Below are positions 11,888-22,099 of a stretch of DNA of 64,000 nucleotides, piece by piece. Source of the stretch: Pyrrhosoma nymphula. Taxonomy: Eukaryota > Arthropoda > Insecta > Odonata > Coenagrionidae. Numbering within the stretch: the stretch's first letter is position 1; every line of letters begins with the position of its first letter. Under the pieces are notes generated by a model that did not search any database, was not told where the DNA came from, and saw nothing but the letters and a program-made list of their open reading frames with translations. The stretch is taken from NCBI GenBank assembly GCA_963573305.1, contig OY754327.1:185760386-185824385 (forward strand). Reading direction: 5' to 3'. Made by a program: the position numbers and the translations under genes.

Positions 11888-12174
11888 ATTTGTTACGGGA
11901 GTAGCCCCGGGAATAGTGAGAAGACTCGCGAGTCAAGGATTCGTTCGTTGAACGGATTTGGAGATCAGCATCCTTTCGAGGACGGATCATTTGAGTCTAC
12001 GGTTGCCGAGACGGGGAAGGAGTCACGAGGCTGCATGTGCTGGATGAGGTGTTGCGGGGAAGAGTGACATCGAGTGGAAGCCATTACCGAGGAACTCCGG
12101 GCAGTGACATATTGGATTCTTCTATCGGCAACTGGAGAAAAGGATTTGCGATGATGCTGTGCTGTTGAATAGGT

Positions 12175-12255
12175 GAGTAGCGATTGCCGAGTGGTTAGCG
12201 CATTTGGCGTACTGCTCTTGACTTCTACGTGTATGATCGCAGTTTTCTCGTAATT
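12175..12255 (+). repeat. tRNA-like SINE fragment inside the LTR element's 5' untranslated region
   Basis: GCCGAGTGGTTAGCGC (about 12186-12201) matches a polymerase III A box of tRNA-derived SINEs. GATCGCAGTTTTCTCG about 35 bases later resembles a decayed B box. It is similar in layout to the head of the SINE ending at 55317. Too diverged to be a functional tRNA. Confidence 0.4.
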
Positions 12256-12310
12256 TGTGGAAAAAAAACAAACTTTAAGATTTCATAATGGGGTATTTGG
12301 CTAGAGCGGT

Positions 12311-12424
12311 AACAGTCGGTTTTTATCGAATGGCCAATTTTTTGTCGGATTTTCACCAGATTTAGGATTTTTCACTTACTTCACATTCTAAACAAAATTG
12401 ACCATTCGATAAAACTCTACTGTC
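12311..12424. repeat. Small inverted-repeat element
   Basis: The left arm (12311-12340, with TTTTATCGAATGGCCAATTT) and right arm (12392-12424) are reverse complements with few mismatches, separated by about 50 bases. It sits in the LTR element just before the gag start and probably inserted there. Confidence 0.6.
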
Positions 12425-12605
12425 TACTAAGGACAATTTGAGGAAGATCGCGTATGAAGTCGGCGCTGATGTGGGAGAGAATGCTAGAGTCGTGGAGTAT
12501 AAGAATGCTATATTAGATAGTGAAAACTATGATGAGGAATTTGTTAAAGAAATTTTGAATTTTTTAACGGAGAAGAAAAGTTTGGTAGAAGAAAGACGGT
12601 TTTAA
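12420..12605 (+). pseudogene. Gag N-terminal fragment
   Basis: The frame starting around 12420 translates as STKDNLRKIAYEVGADVG followed by ENARVVEYKNAILDSENYD and a helical Glu/Lys-rich end, stopping at 12603. This resembles the small helical N-terminus of arthropod gypsy-like Gag proteins. No start codon is evident, and the downstream zinc-knuckle part lies in a different frame. Confidence 0.6.
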
Positions 12606-12640
12606 TTATAAATAGAAAGGCTCAAAATTTCTCAGATCAA

Positions 12641-13342
12641 ATGAAAAGAAAGGTGCCCTTAGAGGTGCGAGATCACTTGATAAATGAATGGCCAAACTTC
12701 AAGGATCCCTACATGTTGGCTGAGAAACTGGATAATTATGACGCTATTAGAGAAAGCATGGGACGGAAAACAACGGACCACTATATCAACGATCAACAAA
12801 ATAAAAAAATGCAGTCCGCCAAGCCAAAGCTTGATTCTGCAAATCCTGCTGAAGAGAAACGAGACTTTTATCAAGAACAGAAGGCTAGACCTGCACCTCC
12901 AGGTCTTGATTTCGAGAAAAAATATCAACCCAGGTGTTACGGATGTGGCTCCACGCAACACTTAATTGCGGCTTGTCCAAAGAAAATGGAAAAGTCTAGT
13001 GAAGGAAAAGAATTTGTCAATTTCATAAAATATGGGAAGAGGGAAAATATATTTGGGAAATGTCTGAGTTTTGGAATGATAAATGGAAAGCTAATGGAGA
13101 TTTTGCGTGATACGGGAGCAACAATTGACATAGTGGCCCAGAAATATGTTTCCCTGCACATGTATACGGGAGAAACAGTGCGAATACAACAAGCTCTAGA
13201 GGTACACGATCGATAATTTTCCATTGCTCAAGTAGAAATAATTGGCGAATTTGGCAGAATATTAGGGAAAGCTGTGGTTGTGCCAAATGAATTTGATCGG
13301 GGTATATACATTTTGGGAAATGCAACTGCAGGGCTAATCTAA
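12641..13342 (+). CDS. Retroelement Gag zinc knuckle plus aspartic protease (one internal stop)
   Basis: The open frame 12641-13216 encodes 191 residues. Residues 1-80 are charged. A CCHC zinc knuckle, CYGCGSTQHLIAAC, lies near residues 99-112. A retropepsin active-site motif LRDTGATID starts near residue 150. After one in-frame stop (13214-13216) the same frame continues with protease-like sequence (VEIIGEFGRILGKAVVV, then a C-terminal YILGNATAGLI) to 13342. Gag packages the RNA and the protease would cleave the polyprotein. The frame has no RT after the protease, which sets it apart from a normal gag-pol. The stop means this copy makes at most a truncated protein. The first Met may not be the true start. 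Confidence 0.8.
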
Positions 13343-13381
13343 ATATGTAGAGAAAGGCAACAAAAGAGGCATTGGAGAAAT

Positions 13382-13783
13382 GTGGTGCAGCCCGGAGCAG
13401 CAAAGATAACTAAGGATGAATTTTTTCCCAGAGATCAGTGTGATCAGTCGATTAACTTGCCCGCACTTAATGAAAAAATTAATGAGCTTCACCAAAGGCT
13501 GTCATTTATTGAAAGAAGCAGAGAGCAAGAGGAAGAAAGATTGCCTAAAATTTCGAAGGAAAATGAAGAGCAGGAGAATACAATCCAAGAACAAGAAGAG
13601 AAGATTAAAGCACTGGAAGGAAGATATCGACAGCTTCAAGCTGGGACTACAAATCGGAAAACATCTGATGTAGATGCTGGACCTAGAGACAGGGAAGACA
13701 TGAGGCATGATGAGAAGGAGATGGCAGTGAGCAAAGAAAGGAGTCGAGAGACAGAATGGACAGAGTACAAAGAAAGGACATAA
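13382..13783 (+). CDS. Charged coiled-coil protein in the LTR element
   Basis: 133 residues, in the same frame as the gag-protease region but separated by a stop. Residues 30-90 are Glu/Lys/Gln-rich with a heptad-like pattern (ALNEKINELHQRL, then QENTIQEQEEKIKALEGR), strongly suggesting a coiled coil; the end is Arg/Glu-rich. It occupies the place where RT is expected. It may be part of a longer polyprotein or an unrelated acquisition. No family recognised. Confidence 0.55.
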   Translation: MVQPGAAKITKDEFFPRDQCDQSINLPALNEKINELHQRLSFIERSREQEEERLPKISKENEEQENTIQEQEEKIKALEGRYRQLQAGTTNRKTSDVDAGPRDREDMRHDEKEMAVSKERSRETEWTEYKERT

Positions 13784-14349
13784 AAGGAACATTCCTGAAG
13801 AAGTTAAAGATGCAAATAAAGAAGAGATTGAGAGACAAGACGGCTCTATACCTCAGGATAAAAAAACAAGTTTTGCTGGATGGCAAAGTCACTTTGCAAC
13901 TGAAAGAAGGTGGAGTAGTGGAGGCACAAAGTATGGAAGATGATAAAAGAGAATATGATAAGTTTACGGATGAAATCAAAGAGCTAGCAAGGAAGGAAGG
14001 CCAGGTAGGAGGCAAGAGATAATTCGTTAAATAAGGAGTGAAAGAAAAGATGAAGAAAAGTCTAGGAAAGGTAAGAAAGAAAAAGTTGACAAGATTAGGA
14101 AGCAGGAACAAGACAGTGACGGGTGGGAAGTAGCAGATGAACTAAGAAAAGGGAAAATACTTTAGAGTAAGTCAAGAAAAAAGTAGACTCGAACGCGACA
14201 AGTAGTTTGGGGGTCAAGAGCGGTGTTCGGGGTGTAACGCCGTTCGGCAAGAGGTAGGTACTCCCAAAAGTTCGCAGCCATATTTATTGTCCAGGGATTT
14301 AATTTTTGTAACATTCCTGGACAAAATTCTCCAAAGGGTGGAGGAAGAC
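13784..14349 (+). other. 3' internal region of the LTR element with purine tract
   Basis: Lys/Glu-rich translations continue in two frames (for example KEEIERQDGSIPQDKK near 13810-13860), indicating decayed coding sequence. No RT or integrase motif is visible. A purine-rich tract, AAAGGGTGGAGGAAGA, at 14333-14348 immediately precedes the 3' LTR and would prime plus-strand synthesis. Confidence 0.6.
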
Positions 14350-14607
14350 TGTAGCGTTTGAACAGTACCTCGGTATTTGTTTTTAATTTGTTTAATTTGG
14401 TATAGTTTTTGTTTAAATGTTTTAATTTATTTTTGTGTTGATTGTTAAAATGTTTTGGTTACGAAGTTTTTGTTTTGGGGGAGAGATAGTTTGTTAAGGG
14501 GAAGAGAGAGCAGGACTGGCAGCTGCTCTGCACGTGTGAGAGGAATTAAGGAATAAAGAAAGCAGAAAATAAGTGTTAATGATGTATAAACATCGTCTAA
14601 CGCTACA
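14350..14607 (+). repeat. 3' LTR
   Basis: 258 bp, starts TGTAGCG and ends CGCTACA. It differs from the 5' LTR mainly by an expansion in the T/A-rich stretch near 14375 and scattered substitutions. Followed by AGAG, the right target duplication. Confidence 0.92.
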
Positions 14608-14993
14608 AGAGATACAGACGCCACAACGTCCTTCGTTTCATAAGGATAAATTAGGAAGGAGGGTACTGATAGAAATTACTTACTGATAGGTATAGCATAT
14701 AGGCCCCGGAGAAAACCTCTTTTGTTCTCGCACGGATGCATCGTGGGTAATAAAATAAATGGAGACCGTATTGCCGGTAACCATTTCGCCTTTACCGCTA
14801 GAATGGATGAAGAAGCCCCAACCCCCGAATCCGTGAGAGGCCATATGCAATCGGTCGGATGGATTCGTTCACCCCTTCTCACCTGAAAATAGAAGAAACG
14901 GAACATTGTTTGAAAAATATTAATAAAAAAAACCCTCCAGCACAAATGTATAAATAGTAAAGGGACGAAAAACCCGTAACCGTTTTTGGATAG

Positions 14994-15587
14994 AGCAAAT
15001 GGAGACTAAAAATATACACGACAAAGACACAAGCCATAAAATTCACAAGACCAAAGGTAGAGACACCGATGTGCCCTTGCATCAGAGTGAAACAGCAACC
15101 GATCGACTGGCAGGATACAGCAAAATATTTGGGAATTACACTTGACCATAAATTAAACTTTAAAAATAAGGTACAAAATGCAATAAGACAGGCAATAGGA
15201 GCAAGATCCTCCCTATCACCCATAATCAACAACAACGCCACTCCAGAAAAAAATAAAAAAATGATATACGAGACATTAATCAGACCAAAGTTCTCATATG
15301 CCACACCGGCCTGGGCAGGAATGCTAAATATGGGAACACTAGAAAAATTACGAGTGACAGAAAGGAAAATAATAAGATCCATATTCCACATCCCGTACCG
15401 TATAAGTAATGATATGCTTCATGCGACAACGGGCATCCGAAAAATAAAAACAAGTATCTATCAGCTGGCTGAAAAATACTACAGCAAACTACAAGAAAGT
15501 AGTTTTGAAAAATTAAACCACCTAGGTGAAAATAAAATACTGGAAACAGTCAAACACAAAAGACCCGAAAGGGTGATGGTAAACTAG
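14994..15587 (+). pseudogene. Jockey-type LINE reverse transcriptase, C-terminal part
   Basis: An open stretch reads WRLKIYTTKTQAIKFTRPK, then DWQDTAKYLGITLDHKLNF (the conserved YLG-LD box after the RT palm). A thumb-like segment IYETLIRPKFSYATPAWAG follows, then a helical C-terminus. This is the standard end of Jockey-clade ORF2 proteins, which reverse-transcribe element RNA. The catalytic palm is absent: the copy is 5'-truncated, as usual for LINEs. No in-frame stop occurs until 15585, so it is relatively young. Downstream DNA to about 15870 is probably its 3' untranslated region. Confidence 0.85.
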
Positions 15588-16009
15588 AGGCAAGGGTAGC
15601 CTTTAAAAACGGTAGAAAAAGAAGCGGGATACAGAGCAAAAGCTTTAAATTTAAAAAAAAGCAACCTCTGATAACTGCTGCAAGACAGCAAAGGACCACT
15701 CGACCGTCACCGTGAAAAGAAAATACCTGGAGATGACCAAATTGAACAAATGTGGAAACATGAGCGTCCGCTTGAAGAGGACATGTGCATCTTGAGGGAA
15801 CGGAGACAGAATAGGAACGTGCGAGTTTGCGAAGGGAGTCAAATAATGATATTAATGGGTGACTCACTTAGAGAAGAGTCATAAGCTACTGCGACATTGA
15901 AACGTATACAGAGGCACGTGCAACTCTCCCTAAATCATTCAACCTTCCGACAGCCAACCTCGTACAAAGGAGTAATTTAAAAAAAAAATCGCTCTTGCTC
16001 ACCCTCGAA

Positions 16010-16560
16010 ACAAATATGATGTAGAACTATCGAAGATAAAAAAATAACAAAATTGAATGAAAATAAAAAATTTGTGAGGCCCACATAAAAAGAGTTTTAT
16101 TGCGCCCTAGGTTTCGTCGCTGAACGACATCATCGGGTAGACACCGAATATTTGGCACACAATCTATATGTACACTTGGGGAATGGGGGTGGGAAGATTT
16201 GGAAGAGGAGGGAGAGGGTTGGGCTGGGGATGGAGGGGAAAATTGGATGAGTAAGGAAATGGAGGGGGAAGTTAAGGAAGCTATTTTTCCCACTCTCTTC
16301 AAAGAAGAACAATCCATTAAATGGCGTAGAACTTCCTTCTTGGGAAATATTTCTTCCAAAGTAACCTTTTATAACCAGAGAAATCTAAAAAACTTAATTA
16401 GTTTTACTAAAGGCAGGGTAGACCCCTTAAATATGATTTTAGTGTATTAACTAACGTGTGATCTGTGCAGAAAAATGTGTCGGGCTGACTGGGAGATGTT
16501 TCAAAATAAGATTTTTACGCTCATTGTTGGCAAAATATTAACTGGATATTTTAAATATGG
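16010..16560 (+). mobile_element. Penelope-like element fragment: inverted repeat arm plus GIY-YIG endonuclease
   Basis: Two parts are joined. 16010-16160 contains a decayed hammerhead-like core on the minus strand followed by its leader. 16199-16560 encodes, on the plus strand, the linker and GIY-YIG endonuclease of a Penelope protein. SSKVTFYNQRNLKNLI and KGRVDPL are followed by VY-LTCDLCRKM and, after a one-base frameshift, VGLTGRCFKIRF. The GIY-YIG domain nicks the target for integration. The reverse transcriptase is missing. An inverted terminal repeat in front of a 5'-truncated body is a known Penelope arrangement. I did not find its target duplication. Confidence 0.8.
16104..16137 (-). 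ncRNA. Degraded hammerhead-ribozyme core (Penelope type)
   Basis: On the minus strand: CCGATGATGTCG, a short stem II, then CGAAACCTAGG. One core base is changed (CCGATGA instead of CUGANGA) and the cleavage-site GUC is altered to GGC, so activity is unlikely. Confidence 0.6.
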
Positions 16561-18190
16561 TCTGCTATAACCTACTGTATTTGTGTACTGAAAATGAATA
16601 GACGTTATATGGCAATGCATTTATTGCGATGATGGAGTCTCAAATCACACCTTAACGACATTCGAGACCACCTCACATTTCCTAGTTTATATTGTACTTA
16701 TTCAAGTGTTCCTCATGTACGGCATGTGGGAGTGAATCTATTGCATACTCATTTCTCCTCACTTCTTCATCTGCGTGTCTTCGCTTATTTGTCACTCAAG
16801 GAGCCGTCCCTTCCCTCCCCCCCCCCTCCCCCCCTGCTCTTCACAATTCAAAATACTTCTCCCCACCTCCACGGCACTTGACACCCCTTGCCAACTGCAC
16901 AACAAAACTTCTTTACATCACATTAATTTTACTCCTCAGTTCAATATTTTTCAATGCGAAATTTTGAACTAACTGGCAATAACTATGTTGAATGTCATGA
17001 TCGAGTTCCAGCCAACGGAAAGAGAAGACTAGCGCCAGACGTATCTTCCTACCGTGACATAATATTTAAGTATTCAGCAATTACCCTAAGTACCCTAGCG
17101 AGGTCACTGTGCCGAAGAGGAGGGGAATATAATATCTAACAGGCAAATGTACACGAGCCAAAAAGGAGCTGACACCTGACAAGTGCCACGTAAGTATCCA
17201 AATATAACTCATACCAATCTCATGCAAGGCCTGTCCTATAGCCAACGTTTGCCAGTTCCGTCATGGTAGACATCGCCACCACAAGCATTTGCGAATGAAG
17301 ACTCGGCATGGATTCAGAAAGGATTCAAATACATCGAAACTAAATATGCTTTATGTTTCCATTTCCATTACGGCTAAGGAGAATATTCAAGTTGACGATA
17401 CTTGTTTACTTCAAAATATTGTTAACGTAGTCCTACATAGCTAGTATCTCTTGAATTTAAACTTATGTGACTTCAAAGTCTCACGCTAGACAGTATTTTA
17501 TAAGGAATGAGAGAGTTCTTAAATGTTTGCATACGAAGGGTCGTTTTCTCATATGTATTTGGATGGATCAGTGTGAAAAAAAACAAGAGGCTCTTCCTTC
17601 TTTTTAAGCATCGTTGAGAACATGTTGTTTTTGTTGAACGAGATCACACTTTGCATGTAACCCTTCCGAGGTAGACGACTGAACTAGAACAAGTGAAGGG
17701 GAAATCGTGAAAAACGGTAAAAGGAAGTTATGATAGCTAAATAGTAATCACCATTTATTTGAAAGAATAAGGATGGAAACCAGTATACGACCGTATATTT
17801 AAATATGGAATAAATATTATAATAGTAAAACTGATATTTTCAGATAGCTCCAAAAATATTTTCAGACTTGGTCGAACTGCAGCAGATATGATCATAAAGC
17901 TGCCATTTGAAATAGGCTAATGATTAGGTTCAAAACACATTCATATCCGCGCATAGAATAGTACAGTCGTCACCAAGATTGGGCAAATAGACTGTTAAAC
18001 TGGTAGACTGATTGATGGCATCTTTCTACTATGCTAACTATTACTGGCAGCAAAATGAGCAAGCTTACCTTACTTTTTTAAATCTAACTTTTAAAAATTC
18101 AATCATTATAGAGTATTTATATCAATACTTCCTTAATTAGTACTTTTTAATTGAACTATGATATCAAAATCTTTAAAAGCACGTTACGTA
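16561..18190. other. No gene recognised
   Basis: AT-rich except for a C-run patch near 16815-16835. Short plus-strand frames at 16692-17139 have no recognisable features. Confidence 0.4.
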
Positions 18191-18299
18191 GCTTATGCTG
18201 GGCAACGATTTCCTTCAGCGATCACCTTCCCTACCTCCCAAGACCAGCAAATCATTGTTCTTTATCTTGTCGACCACACTCTCTCCTTCCTTCTCGAGG

Positions 18300-18850
18300 T
18301 CAAGAATCTCCAGCGTTTGCCCCCTCATCGGTGCTAGGGGAAAACCTCGCGGTTCATGCACGCAGCCGGGAGGGGCCCGTCAGCCCCTCGGATATCTTGT
18401 GGGGCCCTCGGGGGGACCACCACGCCCACACGTGTCGACTGATGAGCCGCCGACCGACCGGGAAAGATGCCTCGACGATGGCGCACCCTGAGGGGCCCCC
18501 CTCCACACGATTGGGCCAATCGCCTACGGGATGGGGGGCACCTCCAGTGCGCTCCAATCAGTGCTGCACATTCCCCGTCTGCAATGCACGGACGCAAGAA
18601 CGAATCTCCGCCAATCACTTGGTTGTTGGCGGGTGCCCTCCATTGATGGGGTCGGGGGGGTCATTAAAACAGTGGAGGAGGGTCTTTTTCCCGGGGCCTT
18701 GTCGTAGGGGGGTGCCCCGGAGCGGGGGGTGTTGAACCTCCCCCATCTCGTTATCGAGGCTGCGATGGGAGACGGAGGAGGGGACCAGTGGGGGGGTGGG
18801 AGGGGGGGAATCACTCCCCCTTCGCTGTGAACTTCGATCATTCGTGCGTA
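18300..18850. other. GC-rich island
   Basis: High GC with CpG and G runs (near 18651 and 18790). Open on several frames of both strands; translations are low-complexity. No gene called. Confidence 0.4.
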
Positions 18851-20280
18851 TCCCCGAGCGAGTGACGTCCGCTGAATTTCATCTGAATTGGAATCGAATA
18901 TATATTTGAAGACTTTGGGAGTCGATCACCTTGCCTTATATCTACCAATCATATTTGTGCCCACATGGCGTCGCGTTTTGAAGATACCGATTAAGGTTAA
19001 TTCCCACTCCCTCGGAATGGCTTCAAGGTCCAAGTGTTATTCCATTTCTCAAGACATAATGCGTGTTTATGCAAGAATATCCTCTAAACTGACCGCTTTC
19101 TCTCGCATGCGGAGGAGGGGGAAGATTCTACGAGACGGGAACTCCCGGTGGGGACCCTGACTCTCTCCGACCCTTTCTTCAAACTCGTTTTAGATGTTAT
19201 AAGACTCTCCCTCGACACACATCTCCTTCGCGCGATTCGTGGGATTTAAAAGAAGTCTCGAGTGCGATCGAAAACCCGATTTCAGGGTTAAACGAGCGTC
19301 TCCGAATACAAATGACGGAACCCAAGAGATCGGTTCCACTAAAATATAATCCGGGTTCATTTCCAAATCATGAATCCATTCCATTCGTCTCCATGTGTTT
19401 AAAGACGACGCTATGTTTGGACTAACCGCATGTTATCACGGACATTGATGACAAATGGGAAAGATACTGAAACTTATTTTGCTTTTAAAATCTGTCTGAT
19501 GTTAAATGCTGAAGTAAAATTTATGGTACTCTCTTAATAAAGAGATCAAATACTGAAATTACATTGTGTCAGCGCCGTTATGCATAGGGAAGTAGTTCCA
19601 CATGTCATACTTATATTTAATTCCCTTGTTTTGGCATATTTTCAATTCCATTACCTCCAATGGTAGAAACACTAGTTTAGGAACCGCTGAACACTCGGAG
19701 GCAACTAGGTAGGCTAAGATTTCTAGATGAAATTCTGATCACGCATGTTTCAGGGTGGCACAGAGGATATTATTTTAGACCCGGACTTTCCCTCTTCCCT
19801 TCCCATGCCCGATGCCCTAACAGCCCCTGCCAGCCACCCTTGCGTAAATGTATGGTGATGCAGATTTAACGGCCAAATATTTCTTTTTCTAAATGGGGAA
19901 AAGTACGGCAAATCGACTCATCAATTCTTTCCATGATGAGACAATTGATTGCGGTGAGAAGCCGCGATGAATCGGGAAACCGTCGACCCGGAAGACATTT
20001 TAGGGAAGCGCCTCTTACACCTTGAGAGCCGTTGCCGCCACCAGGCTGAGTAGTACGCTCATGATAAACGAATGCTGCCTCCTTTCAAACTCTAGACTGT
20101 CAATAGCAGGTATGCCTGAATCCAGCATGCAGCTCCCTATTTTCCAACTCCTCTAGTAGAGCTGGGGAATGTGACCATTGGTCGAGGAACATTTGGTGTC
20201 TATACCGTGTGGATGAAATGCTACCAACATTCTCACACTTGGCCAAATACTCCATGACTGATTGATGCTATAGAGCGTGA
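18851..20280. other. No gene recognised
   Basis: Mixed composition. Nothing that matches a gene, RNA or structured repeat was seen. Confidence 0.4.
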
Positions 20281-20559
20281 TCGCAAAAGAGGGGGTGGCG
20301 GTGGTTGCAGATTACCTAAACTGTAGCAGTGGGAGGAGGGGGAGGGGGGCGGAAGGGAGGGAGAAAGGGGGCGTGAGATTTTCGTTTTGCGTTGGACGGA
20401 CGCATCACGCGTGAGTAGATATGGATCAATTGCTGTAATCTTCATTTGAGGTAATTTACCGCAGAAAATTTCCTCAATCACTTTAAAGTTACTACTTATA
20501 CCTATCCAGCACAAAATCTAGCTGCTCTAAAAAAATATTGATTTTTTTTCTTTTGAAAA

Positions 20560-20685
20560 GAAGACGACACGAGACTGAGACTCGAGACCGAGACGAGACC
20601 GAGGTTCACGAGACGAGACCCGAGTTTGGAAACGAGACTAAGACGAGACTGATCCCCAAGTCTCGTCTCGTCTTGCGGCAACACC
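20560..20685. repeat. Degenerate GAGAC tandem repeat with inverted end
   Basis: Dense copies of CGAGAC/GAGACGAG run from 20567 to 20655, then the complementary form GTCTCGTCTCGTCTT at 20661-20675, so the array can fold back on itself. It lies at the left edge of a GC-rich island (20690-21120) with no recognisable gene. Confidence 0.65.
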
Positions 20686-21119
20686 ACCATCGTGCGCGGG
20701 AGGAGGTGGAAGGAGCCGTCTCCGTCGCGACCCCCCTCCCCCATCTGGACCCCTTTCAGCGGGAGTTTGTTCAGTGGAAGGCGGGAAGGGTTGGGACGTC
20801 TCAAGGGAAGGAGGAGAGTCAGCCGAGCACACCCCCGCGATCCCTCGCCGCAGATTATAATGAGGCGCCCCCCGCCAACCGTCGCGGTCCCCCGTTACCA
20901 TGGCAACTTCCCCCTGATCCCCATCTTGTGGGAAGTCATCGTCGCATTCCGATCGCCTGCGCCTCCCGCCCCCCACCCCCCTCCCCACGACGCGCTCGCT
21001 GGTTGTTTGTCAAATTCGAAGTACGCCACCACTTAATAGACCCACTCTGGCACACGCCACCCCTCCCCCCTATCCCCACATCCACCCCACCGCACTCTCT
21101 CCCATTAACGCTCTCCGGT

Positions 21120-21879
21120 TGTCAAGGACATCCGACACACTGACCTCACTAACTGGATGCGGGAGTTGCCACGGAAATGAGCGCAAGGAGAAACATTTTT
21201 TCTGCTTACTCCGAAGACTGACTACGCACACTTGCGTATTACTATGTGAAAGGTTCGCAATTCCAACGCGATAATAATCCAGCCTCCCATGAGATAAATG
21301 CTTGTGACATAGGGGGGACACGCCGAGACGAACATTTCGTCGCGCTAATGTAAGCAAGAAAACTGTTGGAAGAGCAAAGCTTTTCATTTCATTACGGATG
21401 AGCACCTTTTTCCCCATGTCAGGTCTGATGCAGTGAACTTCAGGTTAGGAGTGCTGGAGGTGAGCGGGTAAAAACAAGAAGGGATTAATCGGGAAGAGAG
21501 CGCTTCAAAAGGTGTCGGTGGACGGGAGAAGCGGGGAGGGTGTGGGGTGTGTGCGGCACGAGGAATGCCCTGGGCAAGACACGACGGAAAAGGTATAAAT
21601 GAAGAAGAGGAGTAGGATGCCTGACGGGGGCGGGGGAAGCGGGGGGGTTGATGCCTGAGCGTGGTCACTCATCGTACTCACGCGCAAGCTTTCTAGAGCG
21701 TGGTCAAAAGGGCAGACAGTTTAAGAAGCTGAAGTAATTGATGCTCACTTAGGAGAAGGCGTACGATGGTGGAGGAAGAAAGGAGGTGGAAGGACACAAG
21801 GGGTGAACGGTGAGGTTAGAAGAGGCAGTGACAGGGGCGTGGAGGGAGGAATGGGAATGCGACAAATCGGAACAAGGAA
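21120..21879. other. No gene recognised
   Basis: Intermediate GC. Minus-strand frames at 21070-21687 show no domain. Confidence 0.35.
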
Positions 21880-22091
21880 TTCTTTTATTTATCATATTTT
21901 ATTTTTACTTATTTCAACTACCCCGAAAACAGCTCGCAACGGCCTCTTGCATCGGGTGATGTAACATTAACAAGAGACGAACACAAACACCCACGTCCTG
22001 GATGGAGATAAATCCACCCAGGCGGGACTCGAACTGGCGACCCTCGGATTGGCAGGCGAGGACGTTACCCCATCGCCACCGGGGCCGACCA
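21880..22091 (-). mobile_element. tRNA-derived SINE
   Basis: Read on the minus strand from about 22091, GGTGGCGATGGGGTAACG (22063-22080) resembles a polymerase III A box. AGTTCGAGTCC (22025-22035) is a good B box at tRNA-like spacing. It is followed by GGGTGGATTTATCTCCATCC, a body, and an A-rich tail near 21880-21905. The order of tRNA-like head, body and A-rich end defines a SINE. Possible 10-bp target copies differing by transitions are present (AATCGGAACA near 21865, AATTGGAGTA near 22091) but are weak. Confidence 0.65.
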
Positions 22092-22099
22092 ATTGGAGT

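Larger units (their letters stand above)
11597..14607 (+). mobile_element. Non-autonomous LTR retrotransposon (gag-protease, no RT/integrase)
   Basis: Two long terminal repeats (11597-11844 and 14350-14607) bound the element. Both start TGTAGCGTTTGAACAGTAC and end CGCTACA. A 4-bp duplication AGAG flanks it (11593-11596 and 14608-14611). Inside are a possible primer-binding region (TGGTGGCAGCGG near 11870), a decayed gag start, a zinc-knuckle/aspartic-protease frame, coiled-coil coding sequence, and a purine tract directly before the 3' LTR. The internal part is only about 2.5 kb. I found no reverse transcriptase, RNase H or integrase motif, so it would need enzymes from a relative. The two LTRs are very similar apart from a short T/A-rich expansion, suggesting a fairly recent insertion. 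Ty3/gypsy affinity is likely but not proven. Confidence 0.88.
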
